Source of the DNA: Rhypophila decipiens
Lineage: Eukaryota > Ascomycota > Sordariomycetes > Sordariales > Naviculisporaceae
Length of the DNA: 64,000 nt
NCBI GenBank assembly: GCA_033297075.1
Contig: MU858048.1
Coordinates: 558,001-622,000 of the forward strand
Reading direction: 5' to 3'
Shown: in pieces, positions 11,686 to 21,352 of the stretch
How the letters are laid out: every line of letters begins with the position of its first letter
Position numbering within the stretch: position 1 is the first letter of the stretch
The notes under the pieces: generated by a model
The model's database searches: none
The model's input: only the letters and a program-made list of their open reading frames with translations
What the model was told of the DNA's origin: nothing
Program-made: the position numbers and the translations under genes

Positions 11686-13041
11686 TCATTCCAATACTCG
11701 AGCATGCCTGAAATACTTCATGCCCATCCACGCAACGACAACCCACACCCAGGCCATCACTCCCGTTAATATGATCAAGGCTGGATAATAGCCCACGATC
11801 GGCAGCGTCGGGTCGTCCTCCAGCTCGGGCGGCGCATAGGGTGTGGTGCCCACGTCCCACGCCCAGCTCCAGACTCCGAAACAGGACCCGATGCCAATGA
11901 CAAACACGGTCCAGGTCACGATGAGTATGATCCACCCCCACCACTCGGTCTCTGAATAATCCCAGTCTGCATCTTGCGGCGGTATGGGTGTCGTGGCGAG
12001 GCCTGACAGACTGGTCAGCGCCAGAGGTGATTTTGCGCGCTGGACCGTACTTCGTCGGCGCTGTATCGAGGGCAGAGGGGTGGCACCGTTGGCGGAGCTG
12101 CCTATCCCCAACGGGCGGGGAAGCGTATGTGATGTGGTTGGAAAGTAGCCTTCTGATCCAGACGAGAGCGAGGCACGTTCTGGGCGGAGTAGGTTGACCG
12201 ATGTCGAGGAGACGGACGCTGAGGGTGGGGAGGGCCGGGATCCTGACCCGGCCATGTGTAAAGTGTCCTCATCGTCGGTGGTACTGTAACTGATTGTGGG
12301 GCTTGTGATGCTCGAGTCTGTCGCTGAGGAGTCGCGAAGATTGGAGACCGTTATTGGCGCCGTGGCGGCTTTGGGTGTTTCTAGCGAGTTTTCCGGCGAG
12401 GAGGCGGGAGCTGCGACAGACCGGCTGGCGTACCCGTCCATGCTAGGACGCGGTGTAACGTCTGAGATGCCCAGGCCGAGAGCGTCGAGCCCGCCGGAAT
12501 ATATATTTGGATCCAGTCGGCCCAAAGGCGTCGAAACTGTTGGTATTGAACCTTCCACCGCTCGGCGTCTGTCGGATGTGGTCCCGTCGGGCTGTTTTTG
12601 GCTCTCGACCACTGGAATGCCAGCTCGACCCTCCCGCTTTTCCCTCTGTGCGCCGCGACCCAGCAGCGCAACCTTTCGCAACGAACCCCTTCGGCGCCTC
12701 GTTTTTTGCTGTTGTTGTATTTGTTGTTGGAGGATGGTGTGCGAGAGGGGCGGCGGGGAAGAGACTCTGGGAGCATCTGATATATTGTCGGCAGTTATGG
12801 TATGGAAGGAAGGAACTGGCGGGAATGTTGAGGATGAGTCGGCCTCCTCGGTGCTACGACGAGACCGCGGTCGATGGTGCTCTCCCGAGGAGCGCATGAA
12901 GGAGAACTTGGACAGCAGGCCGCCTGCACCAGACGTGCTCCGCTTGCGCGTAGGTGCCGATGATGCTGATGGCTGCGTTAGCCCAATGGCCGAGGCATCA
13001 GCGGCTACTGCGGCTGCTGTTCCAGAAGTAGACGGATCCAT
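11686..13041 (-). CDS. Conserved fungal two-span membrane protein, function unknown
   Basis: A 451-aa intronless protein with a true ATG (MDPSTSG). Residues 1 to about 355 are low-complexity and Ser/Pro/Thr-rich, with poly-Gln (QQQIQQQQ) and basic patches, so probably disordered and cytosolic. Two hydrophobic helices lie near the C terminus at about 367-392 (WWGWIILIVTWTVFVIGIG) and 418-441 (YYPALIILTGVMAWVWVVVAW), separated by a short conserved-looking loop with GTTPYAPPELEDDPTLP. The Trp-rich, tightly packed C-terminal part is the likely functional core. I do not recognise a named family. It shares an 818-bp divergent promoter region with the Zrg17-like gene. Confidence 0.8.
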   Translation of the reverse strand: MDPSTSGTAAAVAADASAIGLTQPSASSAPTRKRSTSGAGGLLSKFSFMRSSGEHHRPRSRRSTEEADSSSTFPPVPSFHTITADNISDAPRVSSPPPLSHTILQQQIQQQQKTRRRRGSLRKVALLGRGAQREKREGRAGIPVVESQKQPDGTTSDRRRAVEGSIPTVSTPLGRLDPNIYSGGLDALGLGISDVTPRPSMDGYASRSVAAPASSPENSLETPKAATAPITVSNLRDSSATDSSITSPTISYSTTDDEDTLHMAGSGSRPSPPSASVSSTSVNLLRPERASLSSGSEGYFPTTSHTLPRPLGIGSSANGATPLPSIQRRRSTVQRAKSPLALTSLSGLATTPIPPQDADWDYSETEWWGWIILIVTWTVFVIGIGSCFGVWSWAWDVGTTPYAPPELEDDPTLPIVGYYPALIILTGVMAWVWVVVAWMGMKYFRHARVLE

Positions 13042-13859
13042 GGCTTTGGGAGACGACCCTTCGGTATGACGCTTTTGCTGTCGGATAACATAGAGTTTGA
13101 ACTAGTCGGCGTTTCGCTCCTAGTCAGGCACCTGGCGATTTTCCACAAACGAGCTCGGGCGTTGCCTTGGGCCTGTTCTGGGGAAAGCCGGACACTATAA
13201 CACTTCCATGGCAGGGAGACTGGCGCCGGGATCGAAATTCGATTCGATGATGTCGAGACGGAATATAGGTTTACGTTAGAGTCGTCCGCAGTTGACGTCG
13301 TTGTTTTTTCAATGGTGCCGAATTGGATTGGATATTGACACTTCCAGGGGTTGATGTTCTGATTGGAGATTGGAGCAGCACCCCCACCACCATCCCCGGT
13401 CTCCCAGCCTGGAAAACGCCAGAGACAGAAACCTGGAAGCGGAAAGGATTCCAGCCCCTGGGTTTCGGCGCCACAGTTCAGCCCCACCCCTGGTACCGCT
13501 GGACAACAGTGGCTGACCGCATTCTTCAGGTACTGAGAACGAGTTTGGATCGAACCAGTTGAAACAAAGTTGATGATCTGAGATGTCGTCTTTTTTATGT
13601 TTTAGTTGGGATACCCAGTAGTTGCAAAGTGCAGCGTTCTTTTTCTCGATGCACCAGATTTCCTAGCTTCTCCTTCCGGCGCAAGGTAACGACCCCACGT
13701 TTGCGCTAGGCGGAATCAGACAGGAGATTGCGATCCAGCTCCACTCTGCTTCAGGGATCATTAACGGCATCTCCAGGGATCAACGCCGGTGGCCGACTGC
13801 CACGGCTGCCAGTAAATTGCGACAACACCCGCGATAACGGCCATTCTCGATATGGGCAC
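13042..13859. promoter_or_regulatory. Divergent promoter region
   Basis: This is the 818-bp spacer between two genes transcribed away from each other, so it must hold both promoters and 5' leaders. The plus-strand frame of the transporter is open back to 13728 but only from a TTG. No specific binding site is assigned. Confidence 0.5.
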
Positions 13860-15512
13860 ATGGCTCCAGGCCTTCCCAATTCTGCCATTGCACCACCGCC
13901 CAAGAAGTCGACCTTGGAGGCGCCGAGCATATCAATAAACGAGGGCGGCGGCGACGATTCTGTGTCGTTTTCGGTTTCCTTTACTTGCGCCGATAGCGAC
14001 AACGATCGAGGGCATGAGCAGGCGACAACATCTACGGCCTCGTCCTCTCACCTTCACCCCCACTCCCGGCAGAACAGTCTTTTGCGCCCTCCTGGACACG
14101 AGGTGACATATACCGACTTGAACATGTCGTCCGAAGATGGAGGCGGTGCTCAGGGGGCAGTTTCCAGCTCCCCGCCCAAGAATCCGTTCAATTTCCAGAC
14201 GCAGTTTATGGACGCGGCGCCAGTGAAATCTGTAGGTCTGTGAGACTTGTTACTGCCAGTATCACCGACTAATCAAAATCCCCTCGACGCACAGAACATC
14301 GGACAACGGCGCGGCCATCGCTACAAACACAGCTCCATCAGCGCCTCTCACTCCTTTTTCCAGGAACCCCCGCCACGACCGCCCCCCGTCCTCCCCGCCT
14401 CTCTTCCCATACCGACCTTCAAAGAAGCATGGGCGAGCATGCAACGAGAGCAGCGCTTCCGGTTGCTCTGGGCCTGTTGCCACGCCGCGGTAGCCGTTTA
14501 CGTCTTCTTCAGCGCCGAGAACTCGCTGGCCATGACCGCCCTCTCCCACCTCGTTTTCTTCGATGTCGGGTCCGCCATGGTCTGTGTGGTCGTCGATGTC
14601 CTGGGAAACTTTGAAGTCTGGCGAAGATCCAGCATCCGCCACCCGTTTGGTCTCCAGCGCGCCGAGGTCCTAGCCGGGTTCGCCATGTCCATTTTCCTCG
14701 TCTTTGGCGGCTTCGATCTCATCTCGCACAATCTCAAACACGCGCTAGAGACAGTAGGCGACCACAGCCCGCACCATAGCCACGCCGATGCCGCGCGCGT
14801 CAGTCCCGGCACCGTTGACATGGCCAGCTTGGCCGCCGCCGCGAGCACCCTCATGAGCGCCTACGGTCTGCGTAACCACACCCGCATCCGCCGGGTCATG
14901 CGCGTGCCGCTGCCGTACCTGAGCAGTATCCTGCCCGGCGCGGGCATCCTCGCCAACCCGTTCCACTTCTTGACCTTGTGCTTTTCATTCTTGATGCTCC
15001 TCCTCCCGCTCGTGAGCGTCCCGTACTTTGTCTGGCTGGACCGAGCTATTTGCGCCGCCATAGCGGGGTGCATGTTCATACTCGGGACCCGGCTGGCCAT
15101 TGCGCAAGGGCTCATGCTATTGATGAGCTACAGCGGGGAGGTTGGCGCTTCGGGTGTCAACAGCAAAACCTCGAAAGATAAGAAGGACGGACCCATCGGG
15201 AGCAAGGACAACACGACCGTTTCAGCCGTCGTCCGCGAGATTGAAGCCGAGCCGCAGGTCGCTCGGGTCGAAGAGGCCCAGTTCTGGCAGGTCCACTACG
15301 GGCTGGCGATGGCGAATCTGAAAGTGTGTCTGGTTCGGGGGAGCAATACGTCTGGCAGTACCGGCGGGATGATTGGGCATGATGATAGCACCATCAGCCA
15401 GCTGCGGAGTCGGCTCGCGAGGGTGGTGCAGAATCGTCTTGGTGAGGGTTACGGACGTGGCGGGTATCTGAGGTGGGAGGTTACCGTGCAAATGAGCACT
15501 GATGGGAAATGA
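13860..15512 (+). CDS. zrg17: Zrg17-type cation diffusion facilitator (zinc transporter subunit)
   Basis: Two exons, 13860-14231 and 14295-15512, separated by a 63-nt intron with a GTAGGT donor and a GCACAG acceptor, join in phase 0 to give 529 aa. The junction reads PVKS/NIGQRRGHRYKHSS, a continuous stretch I recognise from fungal homologues. A disordered N terminus leads into a CDF membrane domain with several hydrophobic helices; HPFGLQRAEVLAGFA is the characteristic CDF block after the second helix. In yeast, Zrg17 pairs with Msc2 to carry zinc into the ER, and Zrg17 itself lacks the usual His/Asp zinc site. The start at 13860 is the first in-frame ATG; a missed upstream exon is possible. 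Confidence 0.85.
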
Positions 15513-16304
15513 CCCGAGGGAAGGTCTTCCGGTGGCGTGTAAATGATTCCCTTGGGAGCGGTACTGTGTGTATCTCTATACCTTGTCTATTATGGTTGAA
15601 AGATGTGAATATATTATGTGTCGCAATCTCAAACGCTGTGTGAAGTATCAACGCTGCCGCGCTCTGACCACTGAGCTACGGGGGCTTTTTGTGGCTTTTT
15701 GTTAATACCCCCTACGTTGGAAGTCATTTATATACCCTATTCTTTCTCTGCAGGTCTGGAAAGGAGGAGCAGGAGAATACAAGGTTTGGATCAGGTGAGA
15801 TGGGGGTAAAGTTTGTTTGACCCCGACATGTGTTTTGCTTGGGATTTTCAAGGTCCTTTCTAACCTTATTTCGTGGTTAACCGAGGTACGATCATTCGTA
15901 CTCAGCGTTGGAGTTCTTTTAAAATACTTTGATGGGCACTTGGATAGGCGAGCAAATCACGGTATAAGCAGTGGTGTTTCTCTCATAGGCGTTCTTAGTC
16001 TTCATATATGTCTTTATACGCCCACAGTGACACTTGAACTTTGTTACTACTCGGTGTGAGGGCATATATTGTACGATTACAAGATCTTGGCCATACTTCT
16101 GAATTTTTGTTTTGCCATTGCGTGACGCTTATGATCAAGAGGCTGACTCATGGTGAGAAGCTGCGAATCTCTCAGCAGCTGGTTCCTGTGGATGGGTCTC
16201 GAACTAGGCTCCTGTCCTTTCCAGACACTCCCACTGTGGTCCTGACTTGATATTGAATCTGCTAAATCCTTTAAGTTCTGAAATACTGTCCGGCGGTCGT
16301 TGTT
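15513..16304. other. Intergenic region
   Basis: Spacer downstream of the zinc transporter gene. Apart from the tRNA fragment listed separately, it holds only short frames without recognisable features. Confidence 0.55.
15645..15685 (-). pseudogene. Truncated tRNA (5' half only)
   Basis: Reading the minus strand from 15685, the sequence begins GCCCCCG-TA-GCTCAGTGGTCAGAGC, which is a tRNA acceptor 5' strand, the two linker bases and a complete D arm. After that the similarity stops: the next bases do not form an anticodon stem, and no T arm (GGTTCGA..) occurs within the following 150 bases, so an intron does not rescue it. The amino acid identity cannot be read because the anticodon is missing. 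Confidence 0.7.
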
Positions 16305-16373
16305 CTTGTCATCGTCCACGTTGACATAATAAATCGACCAACATGCCACCGAGATACGTAGGAGGACACACCG

Positions 16374-16388
16374 CCCCCCCCCCCCCCC
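16374..16388. repeat. Run of 15 C
   Basis: A mononucleotide run directly after the candidate ATG codons of the 16.3 kb locus. Its length sets which downstream frame that ATG enters. Such runs are prone to both real slippage and sequencing error. Confidence 0.9.
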
Positions 16389-16889
16389 TCCACCAGTTCA
16401 TTACCCAGGAGGCCAAGAACAACCGACGAAGTAAGCCGGTTCGTCATTAGTAAGGCAGTCGGGCCCCGCAACGGATCGGAAGCCCAAGTCCAGACCCTTC
16501 AGCGTGAGGTTCAATCGAGAGATAGCAAGGTCAAGGCACTTGAGGACGAGGCGAAAGACCTCAGACAAAACCCTAAGACCTCAACAACTGTCGCTTCAAG
16601 CTGGGAGGACGTCTGGTTTGTATGCAAGTTCGCAGTTCGCGGAGGCGGTGGGAGATTCGGGCGCCGTGGTGACTATGCCGACTCAGTAGCTACTAGCTGG
16701 CTGGCTCTGCTCCTGACGAGCCCGCGCTTGCTGGAAGAGTCAATGACTGGCACAGCGTGCGAGATGATGATTGCCCATGCGATAGTAGGAGAACTCATAG
16801 GTGCCGGGGTGTTGCCGATTCATCTTGTCGTCGTCCACGTTGACATGGTGGTGGTGGTGGCCGGGGTGCCAAGCTGTGTCTTGTTGATC

Positions 16890-16949
16890 ACCCAGGAGAT
16901 GACCCAGGAGATGACCCAGGAGATGACCCAGGAGATGACCCAGGAGGTC
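16890..16949 (+). repeat. 12-bp tandem repeat, five copies
   Basis: The unit ACCCAGGAGATG is repeated four times exactly and a fifth time ending GTC instead of ATG. In the open frame it encodes TQEM repeats. The related upstream segment near 16402 has a single ACCCAGGAGGCC, so the array expanded in one copy of the duplication only. Confidence 0.95.
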
Positions 16950-17306
16950 AAGCTGCGTCTATGGAGAGGAGGCAGGACAGCATCAAAATACCGCCGAGGA
17001 TTTCAGATCCCTCGAATGGGTTTCTCATTCTGGTTAGGTGGTGGCGAGGGCGCACCGAGGCCTAAAGAGATAATGAAATATGGTCAACCTAGTTGGCGAA
17101 GAGGCGGTTGGAGATGCGGCCGGCTGTGTCACGGGTACACCCGTGGCGACTATGTCGACTGCAGCGGGCTGGCTCTGCTACTGGGGAGCCTCGGTCTCTT
17201 CCGAACTTGGCGTTGTGGCCGGGGCAGAGTCAACCTGAATCGTTTCGGTGAAGGATATAGTCCACCAACCTTTGCGGGCTGGGTGGTTCCTGGCCCAAGT
17301 CATTAA

Positions 17307-17911
17307 CATACAAGTAGCAGAAAGCGTACTCATTATCTTCTGAAGTGCGAATTGCGTTAGTGGGCCATATTATGTTACGAAAACATCGTCGAATCGTTCG
17401 CTGAATTCGTAACCGTCACCTGGGCTCAGGGAGGAGACTCGGACCTACAAGAGGGCGACAAGGGGGACGAAGAAGATCGCCATTTTGCAGTGGGTTGGTA
17501 AAGAGTGAGGTTCAAGAAGAAAAGTGGCTCTGTGGAGAGTATATTGGAAAGTATAGGCATGTGGGAAGATAGGGGGAGATGAAGAACAGTTAGAACATTG
17601 AGTTTATTATCTCGATTGTAAAATCAGATCGAATTAGCAAAATCAGATAGGAGCTATAATTTGGATAAAATAAGCTTCAGATAAAAGTGTCCATCGTTTG
17701 AGAAGTCTTTTAGAGTCTGTTTGTCTGTTTACTAAGAAGGATGGGAATACAAAGTGAAAAAGAAGGAGCTCGGGGTGAAGGGAGTACTAGGTATTGTATA
17801 AGCGTATGCTAGAATAGTCGAGGAGCTATAGTTGATGAAGCTATGTTGAAGGAGGCCTTGCTGATATGTTCAGCTGCAGCCCAACAAGAGACTGTTATTC
17901 CATGCTCCTAT
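17307..17911. other. Intergenic region
   Basis: AT-rich spacer before the 3' end of the oxygenase gene on the minus strand. No gene seen. Confidence 0.6.
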
Positions 17912-19003
17912 CTACTGAGCCTCAGAAGCCCACTTCTCCTTCAACGCCCGCTCTGGTCTCAAAAAGTAACTAATATAATACCTCTCCATGAAACCATCAC
18001 CAATCTGAGTGACCCGATGCCGTGGAGAATGCAAAACTCCGCCCGACAGCCGTGCCAACGAGTCAGCCACGTTAACAAGGGCACATCCCTCAGGTAGCAA
18101 GGGGGCAAATTCCCATGATGTCGTGTTGGAGGTCTTGTCAACTAGCTCAAATTCCAGCCCTACCCCGTCGTAGAATAGCATGGTGAAGGTCCCGCTGTCG
18201 GTGTGCAGGTTATCGACTACCTCGCTGAGGAGGGGTTTGCAGGCCTCGTAGATCAACTTGAGGCCCGAGTCGCTTTTCTCGGATTCGCGGTGGAAGGTTG
18301 AGAGTGCCTGGTCTGGTGGGAGGGATAGAGAGGTTGAGAGGCAGGAAAGAAGGGGTAGCAGGGCGCGGTGGCATTCGTGGGAGTAGTAGTGGCAGAGGTT
18401 TGATTTCTGGACAAAAATAGGGGGAAGGTGCTTTGTATTTATGTTTGTGGAGCCCGTGACATGGAACTCGTCGAGGGACATCTGACGATTACAAATTTTA
18501 TTATTAGTTCTAATACGGTTTCATGGTGGACTATGGTAGACATGAAGGAGGCTTATCAGGAAGCCATGTGTAGAAAGTACCTACCTCGAAAGTCTCATCG
18601 CATTCGCTTTGCTTATACCTGGATGACGAATTAACAAGATTAGTTGATATCTTTCAAGTATTTTAGCCGCGGATATCTCATGATTTTCATTCCCCTCTGT
18701 CTTGGGAATTATGGGAAGCGAGAGATCACCCTACCCCCGATCTTGATCTGGTTGCTGATCAAGCCTTGCGTCTTTCATCTTGTCATCTGGAGACTGAGCA
18801 AAGTATGTCTTGGCCAGAGAGTAAATTTCAGATTGCTCTTCGAGTACCAATAGGCTGCCTAGGCGAAGGTCGAGAAAGAAGACGCCCGGTGCTGTTGACA
18901 CTTGCAGGAGCTTCTGCATTTCTGCCTCATCTCTGTTTTTGAGCTTTCTGAGGTTCACGACCGACAAGTTGGCCATCTTGGGTTCTGAAGTGGAGGAGGC
19001 CAT
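17912..19003 (-). CDS. 2-oxoglutarate/Fe(II)-dependent oxygenase (isopenicillin-N-synthase-like fold)
   Basis: Three exons, 18735-19003, 18585-18618 and 17912-18481 (complement), join in frame to a 290-aa protein. The 34-nt middle exon supplies YKQSECDETFE and joins directly to MSLDEFHV. Exon 1 is the N-terminal DIOX domain (APGVFFLDLR). The catalytic half shows the metal triad His194-x-Asp196 (NLHTDSGTF) and distal His256 (SPRHRV), and the 2-oxoglutarate Arg268 in RYYISYF. This class oxidises small molecules in the cytosol and is common in fungal specialised metabolism. At 290 aa it is slightly short for the family (about 330). It is divergent from the M20 hydrolase gene. Substrate unknown. 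Confidence 0.82.
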
Positions 19004-19876
19004 TATAAAGGCAGCAAGGGGGTTGTTTCTTTGATCTGTGGTCTGATGTGCATGAAGCTGCTCAACCACCGAGGGGGAGAAAAGGGGTTAAGAAGACGAG
19101 CCCATAATGTGAATTACGCTATCCAAGCTTTGTACATATGAAATATAACCATGGTAGATCTATCCGTAGAATCATCATATTCCCAAATGCTGAATGCTAG
19201 GCCAAACTGTTATACAAGAATGCGGAGGAATGAACACAATGTAGTGCAGAATTGAATCTCAAACACGTGTTCCCGCATACAAGTAATGGACCATACGAGA
19301 AAGGTTGTGCAATGGTGGCTGACTATGCTCACTAGGCCATGTGTGTATGACGCGGTGTATGAGGGTGTTGTGACATGTTGCAAACTCTAAATCCGATGTG
19401 ATCCTGAGATGGATGTAACGGTCACTAAGAAGTTGGTATTGCGTTGGAAGCTATTCCGACTTGTGGAAGTTGCAAGAGGTTGGACAGAGGAGGCGTTGTA
19501 ACGGGTATCACAGGATACTGACCGATGGAACGAGATTAATTCGGATACCCCACAGCCGTTGAGTGGCCTTTCTTACTCCCGGATCGGATGGCACACCGAT
19601 AAACGGTGCCGGTACCGTGTTACAAATGCTTCGGCAGGTGCACGGCACGGGATTGCCAGGCCCGCTTGGGCAGGTACATCCCGCTCCCACTTCCTGCAGT
19701 TATCTCCATCCGATCTGTGACCAACTGAGCCAATGCGAAAGTTAAAACCGATATCGGGGCCAGAGTTGCCCCCTGGTCTTCCCTCTCTTCCATGAAGACC
19801 AATCTCCATTATCATTATCACTACACAACTCAACAACCGCCAATTTGCATTCCATCGCTCGCTTGAGACTTTCACA
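19004..19876. promoter_or_regulatory. Divergent promoter region
   Basis: The 873-bp spacer between the minus-strand oxygenase and the plus-strand amidohydrolase, transcribed away from each other. A shared promoter would allow co-regulation, but no specific site is identified. Confidence 0.5.
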
Positions 19877-21220
19877 ATGTCGCATCTTATTTCCAGATTC
19901 AGACCCGACTTTGGCCCCTACGAAGCCCTCTACAAGAAGCTTCATGCAAACCCAGAGCTCTCCTGCTACGAAGGGTCCACAGCTTCTGTGGTCGCCCAAC
20001 AGCTGCAGCTTCTCGCAGGAGTCGAGATCAAAACTGGAATAGGAGGTCACGGGGTAGTTGGTGTGATGAGAAACGGCGAGGGCCCAGTGGTTATGCTTCG
20101 CGCTGAACTTGACGCACTCCCAGTCCTCGAACAGACGGGACTCCCTTACGCCAGCACGAAGCGCACGCCCACTGGAGAACCCCTGATGCACGCTTGCGGC
20201 CACGACATGCACATGACTGCTCTGCTGGCATCCGCTCAACTACTCCACATGGCTCGTTCGTATTGGCGAGGCACCGTCGTCTTCGCCTTCCAGCCCGACG
20301 AGGAGAATGGAGCTGGTGCTAAGAGAATGGTGGACGACGGACTGTACGACACCCAGAGGCATGCAGTACCCCCGCCCGATATTGTGCTTGGCGGTCATGT
20401 CATGCCCATGAGGTCCGGGACGATATCCACACGGAAAGGCCCCTTCAACAGCGCATCCGAGTCGTTCCGGGTGACTTTGTATGGACAAGGCGGCCATGGA
20501 GGCAAACCTCATCAGACGATAGATCCAATCGTAATGGCTTGTAGCACCGTCATGAAGCTACAGACCATCGTCAGTCGAGAGATAGACCCTCAGGAGGCTG
20601 CCGTGGTCACGGTTGGGTCCATCGCTGCAGGACGAGTCGCCAACGTCATTCCCGAGGTGGCTACCTTGCTGGTCAATACCAGGTCCTTTACCGATATCAC
20701 AAGAAAGCATCTCCGAGCCTCCATTACCAGGATTGTCGAGGCCGAATCCATGTCGTCCGGCAGCCCCAAAGCACCGGTGATTGAGAAGATATCCTCCTTC
20801 CCTCTGCTTTTCAATGATTACGCCGCCACAGAGAAGGTTGAGCAAGCCATGATGGGCCATTTCGGCGGCGAGGCCTTCTCGACAGATATTCCCATCTCCA
20901 CTGGCAGCGAGGACATAGCCAACCTGGCGAATCCGGTTTCGGCCGCTGTTTGCTTCTGGAACTACGGAGGGACCGATCCCAAACTGTTTGACGATGCAGT
21001 GAAACAAGGTGGTGCAGGACAGATTCCAGGTGAGCCCCTTACAGCCAGCCCCAACGCCGACTTCGAGGCTGACAATACTATCATGGAAACAATAGCAAAT
21101 CACAGTGCTAAATTTGCGCCTGTGATTCAGCCTACCATGACTGTGGCCACGGATGCCTACGCTCTGGCGGCTTTGACGTTTCTTGAAACACGGCCAGAAT
21201 GCGTGTCACGGTCTATCTAG
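19877..21220 (+). CDS. M20D amidohydrolase (IAA-amino-acid hydrolase-like)
   Basis: A 447-aa intronless protein with an ATG in context ACAATGTC. The metal-binding residues of the M20 family are in place: His105-x-Cys107 and His109-Asp110 in HACGHDMH, Glu142-Glu143 in QPDEENGAG, His174 in GGHVMP, and the late His in NHSAKFAPVI. The M20D subfamily removes acyl or aromatic groups from amino acids, as in auxin-conjugate hydrolases, N-acyl amino acid hydrolases and some fungal detoxifying or biosynthetic enzymes. No signal peptide is seen, so a cytosolic role is likely. It runs towards the oxidase gene on the other strand, with 132 bp between the stops. Family sure, substrate unknown. Confidence 0.9.
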   Translation: MSHLISRFRPDFGPYEALYKKLHANPELSCYEGSTASVVAQQLQLLAGVEIKTGIGGHGVVGVMRNGEGPVVMLRAELDALPVLEQTGLPYASTKRTPTGEPLMHACGHDMHMTALLASAQLLHMARSYWRGTVVFAFQPDEENGAGAKRMVDDGLYDTQRHAVPPPDIVLGGHVMPMRSGTISTRKGPFNSASESFRVTLYGQGGHGGKPHQTIDPIVMACSTVMKLQTIVSREIDPQEAAVVTVGSIAAGRVANVIPEVATLLVNTRSFTDITRKHLRASITRIVEAESMSSGSPKAPVIEKISSFPLLFNDYAATEKVEQAMMGHFGGEAFSTDIPISTGSEDIANLANPVSAAVCFWNYGGTDPKLFDDAVKQGGAGQIPGEPLTASPNADFEADNTIMETIANHSAKFAPVIQPTMTVATDAYALAALTFLETRPECVSRSI

Positions 21221-21352
21221 GTAGAGAGAGGTTCTAAGAAATGCGTGGTTTGTTTGGGGATATTTTATCTCTGTTGAGGGCGCTGCCTGCGACCAACGCT
21301 CAAATAATCTTCGATCAGCAAGATCTCGCGGACCCGGCCTGCCATCTACATC

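Larger units (their letters stand above)
16305..17306 (+). pseudogene. Decayed, internally duplicated low-complexity locus
   Basis: A plus-strand frame is open from 16362 to 17306 (about 314 codons). It contains a charged, coiled-coil-like stretch (REVQSRDSKVKALEDEAKDL, about 16503-16562). The only good upstream ATG, at 16343 (MPPRYVGGHTAPPPP), is in another frame and enters this one only if the run of 15 Cs at 16374-16388 had 14 or 17. Two segments resemble each other in the same frame 477 bp apart (RGDYADS..LALLL near 16668 and RGDYVDCSGLALLL near 17145), and DNA at 16305 recurs at 16824 (519 bp). I do not recognise a family. It could be a broken gene, a gene with a homopolymer sequencing error, or a non-coding relic. 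Confidence 0.4.

Noticed and set aside
12296..13069. 257-codon plus-strand frame opposite the two-span membrane protein
   Set aside because: It is the antisense shadow of the Ser/Pro-rich part of the minus-strand gene.
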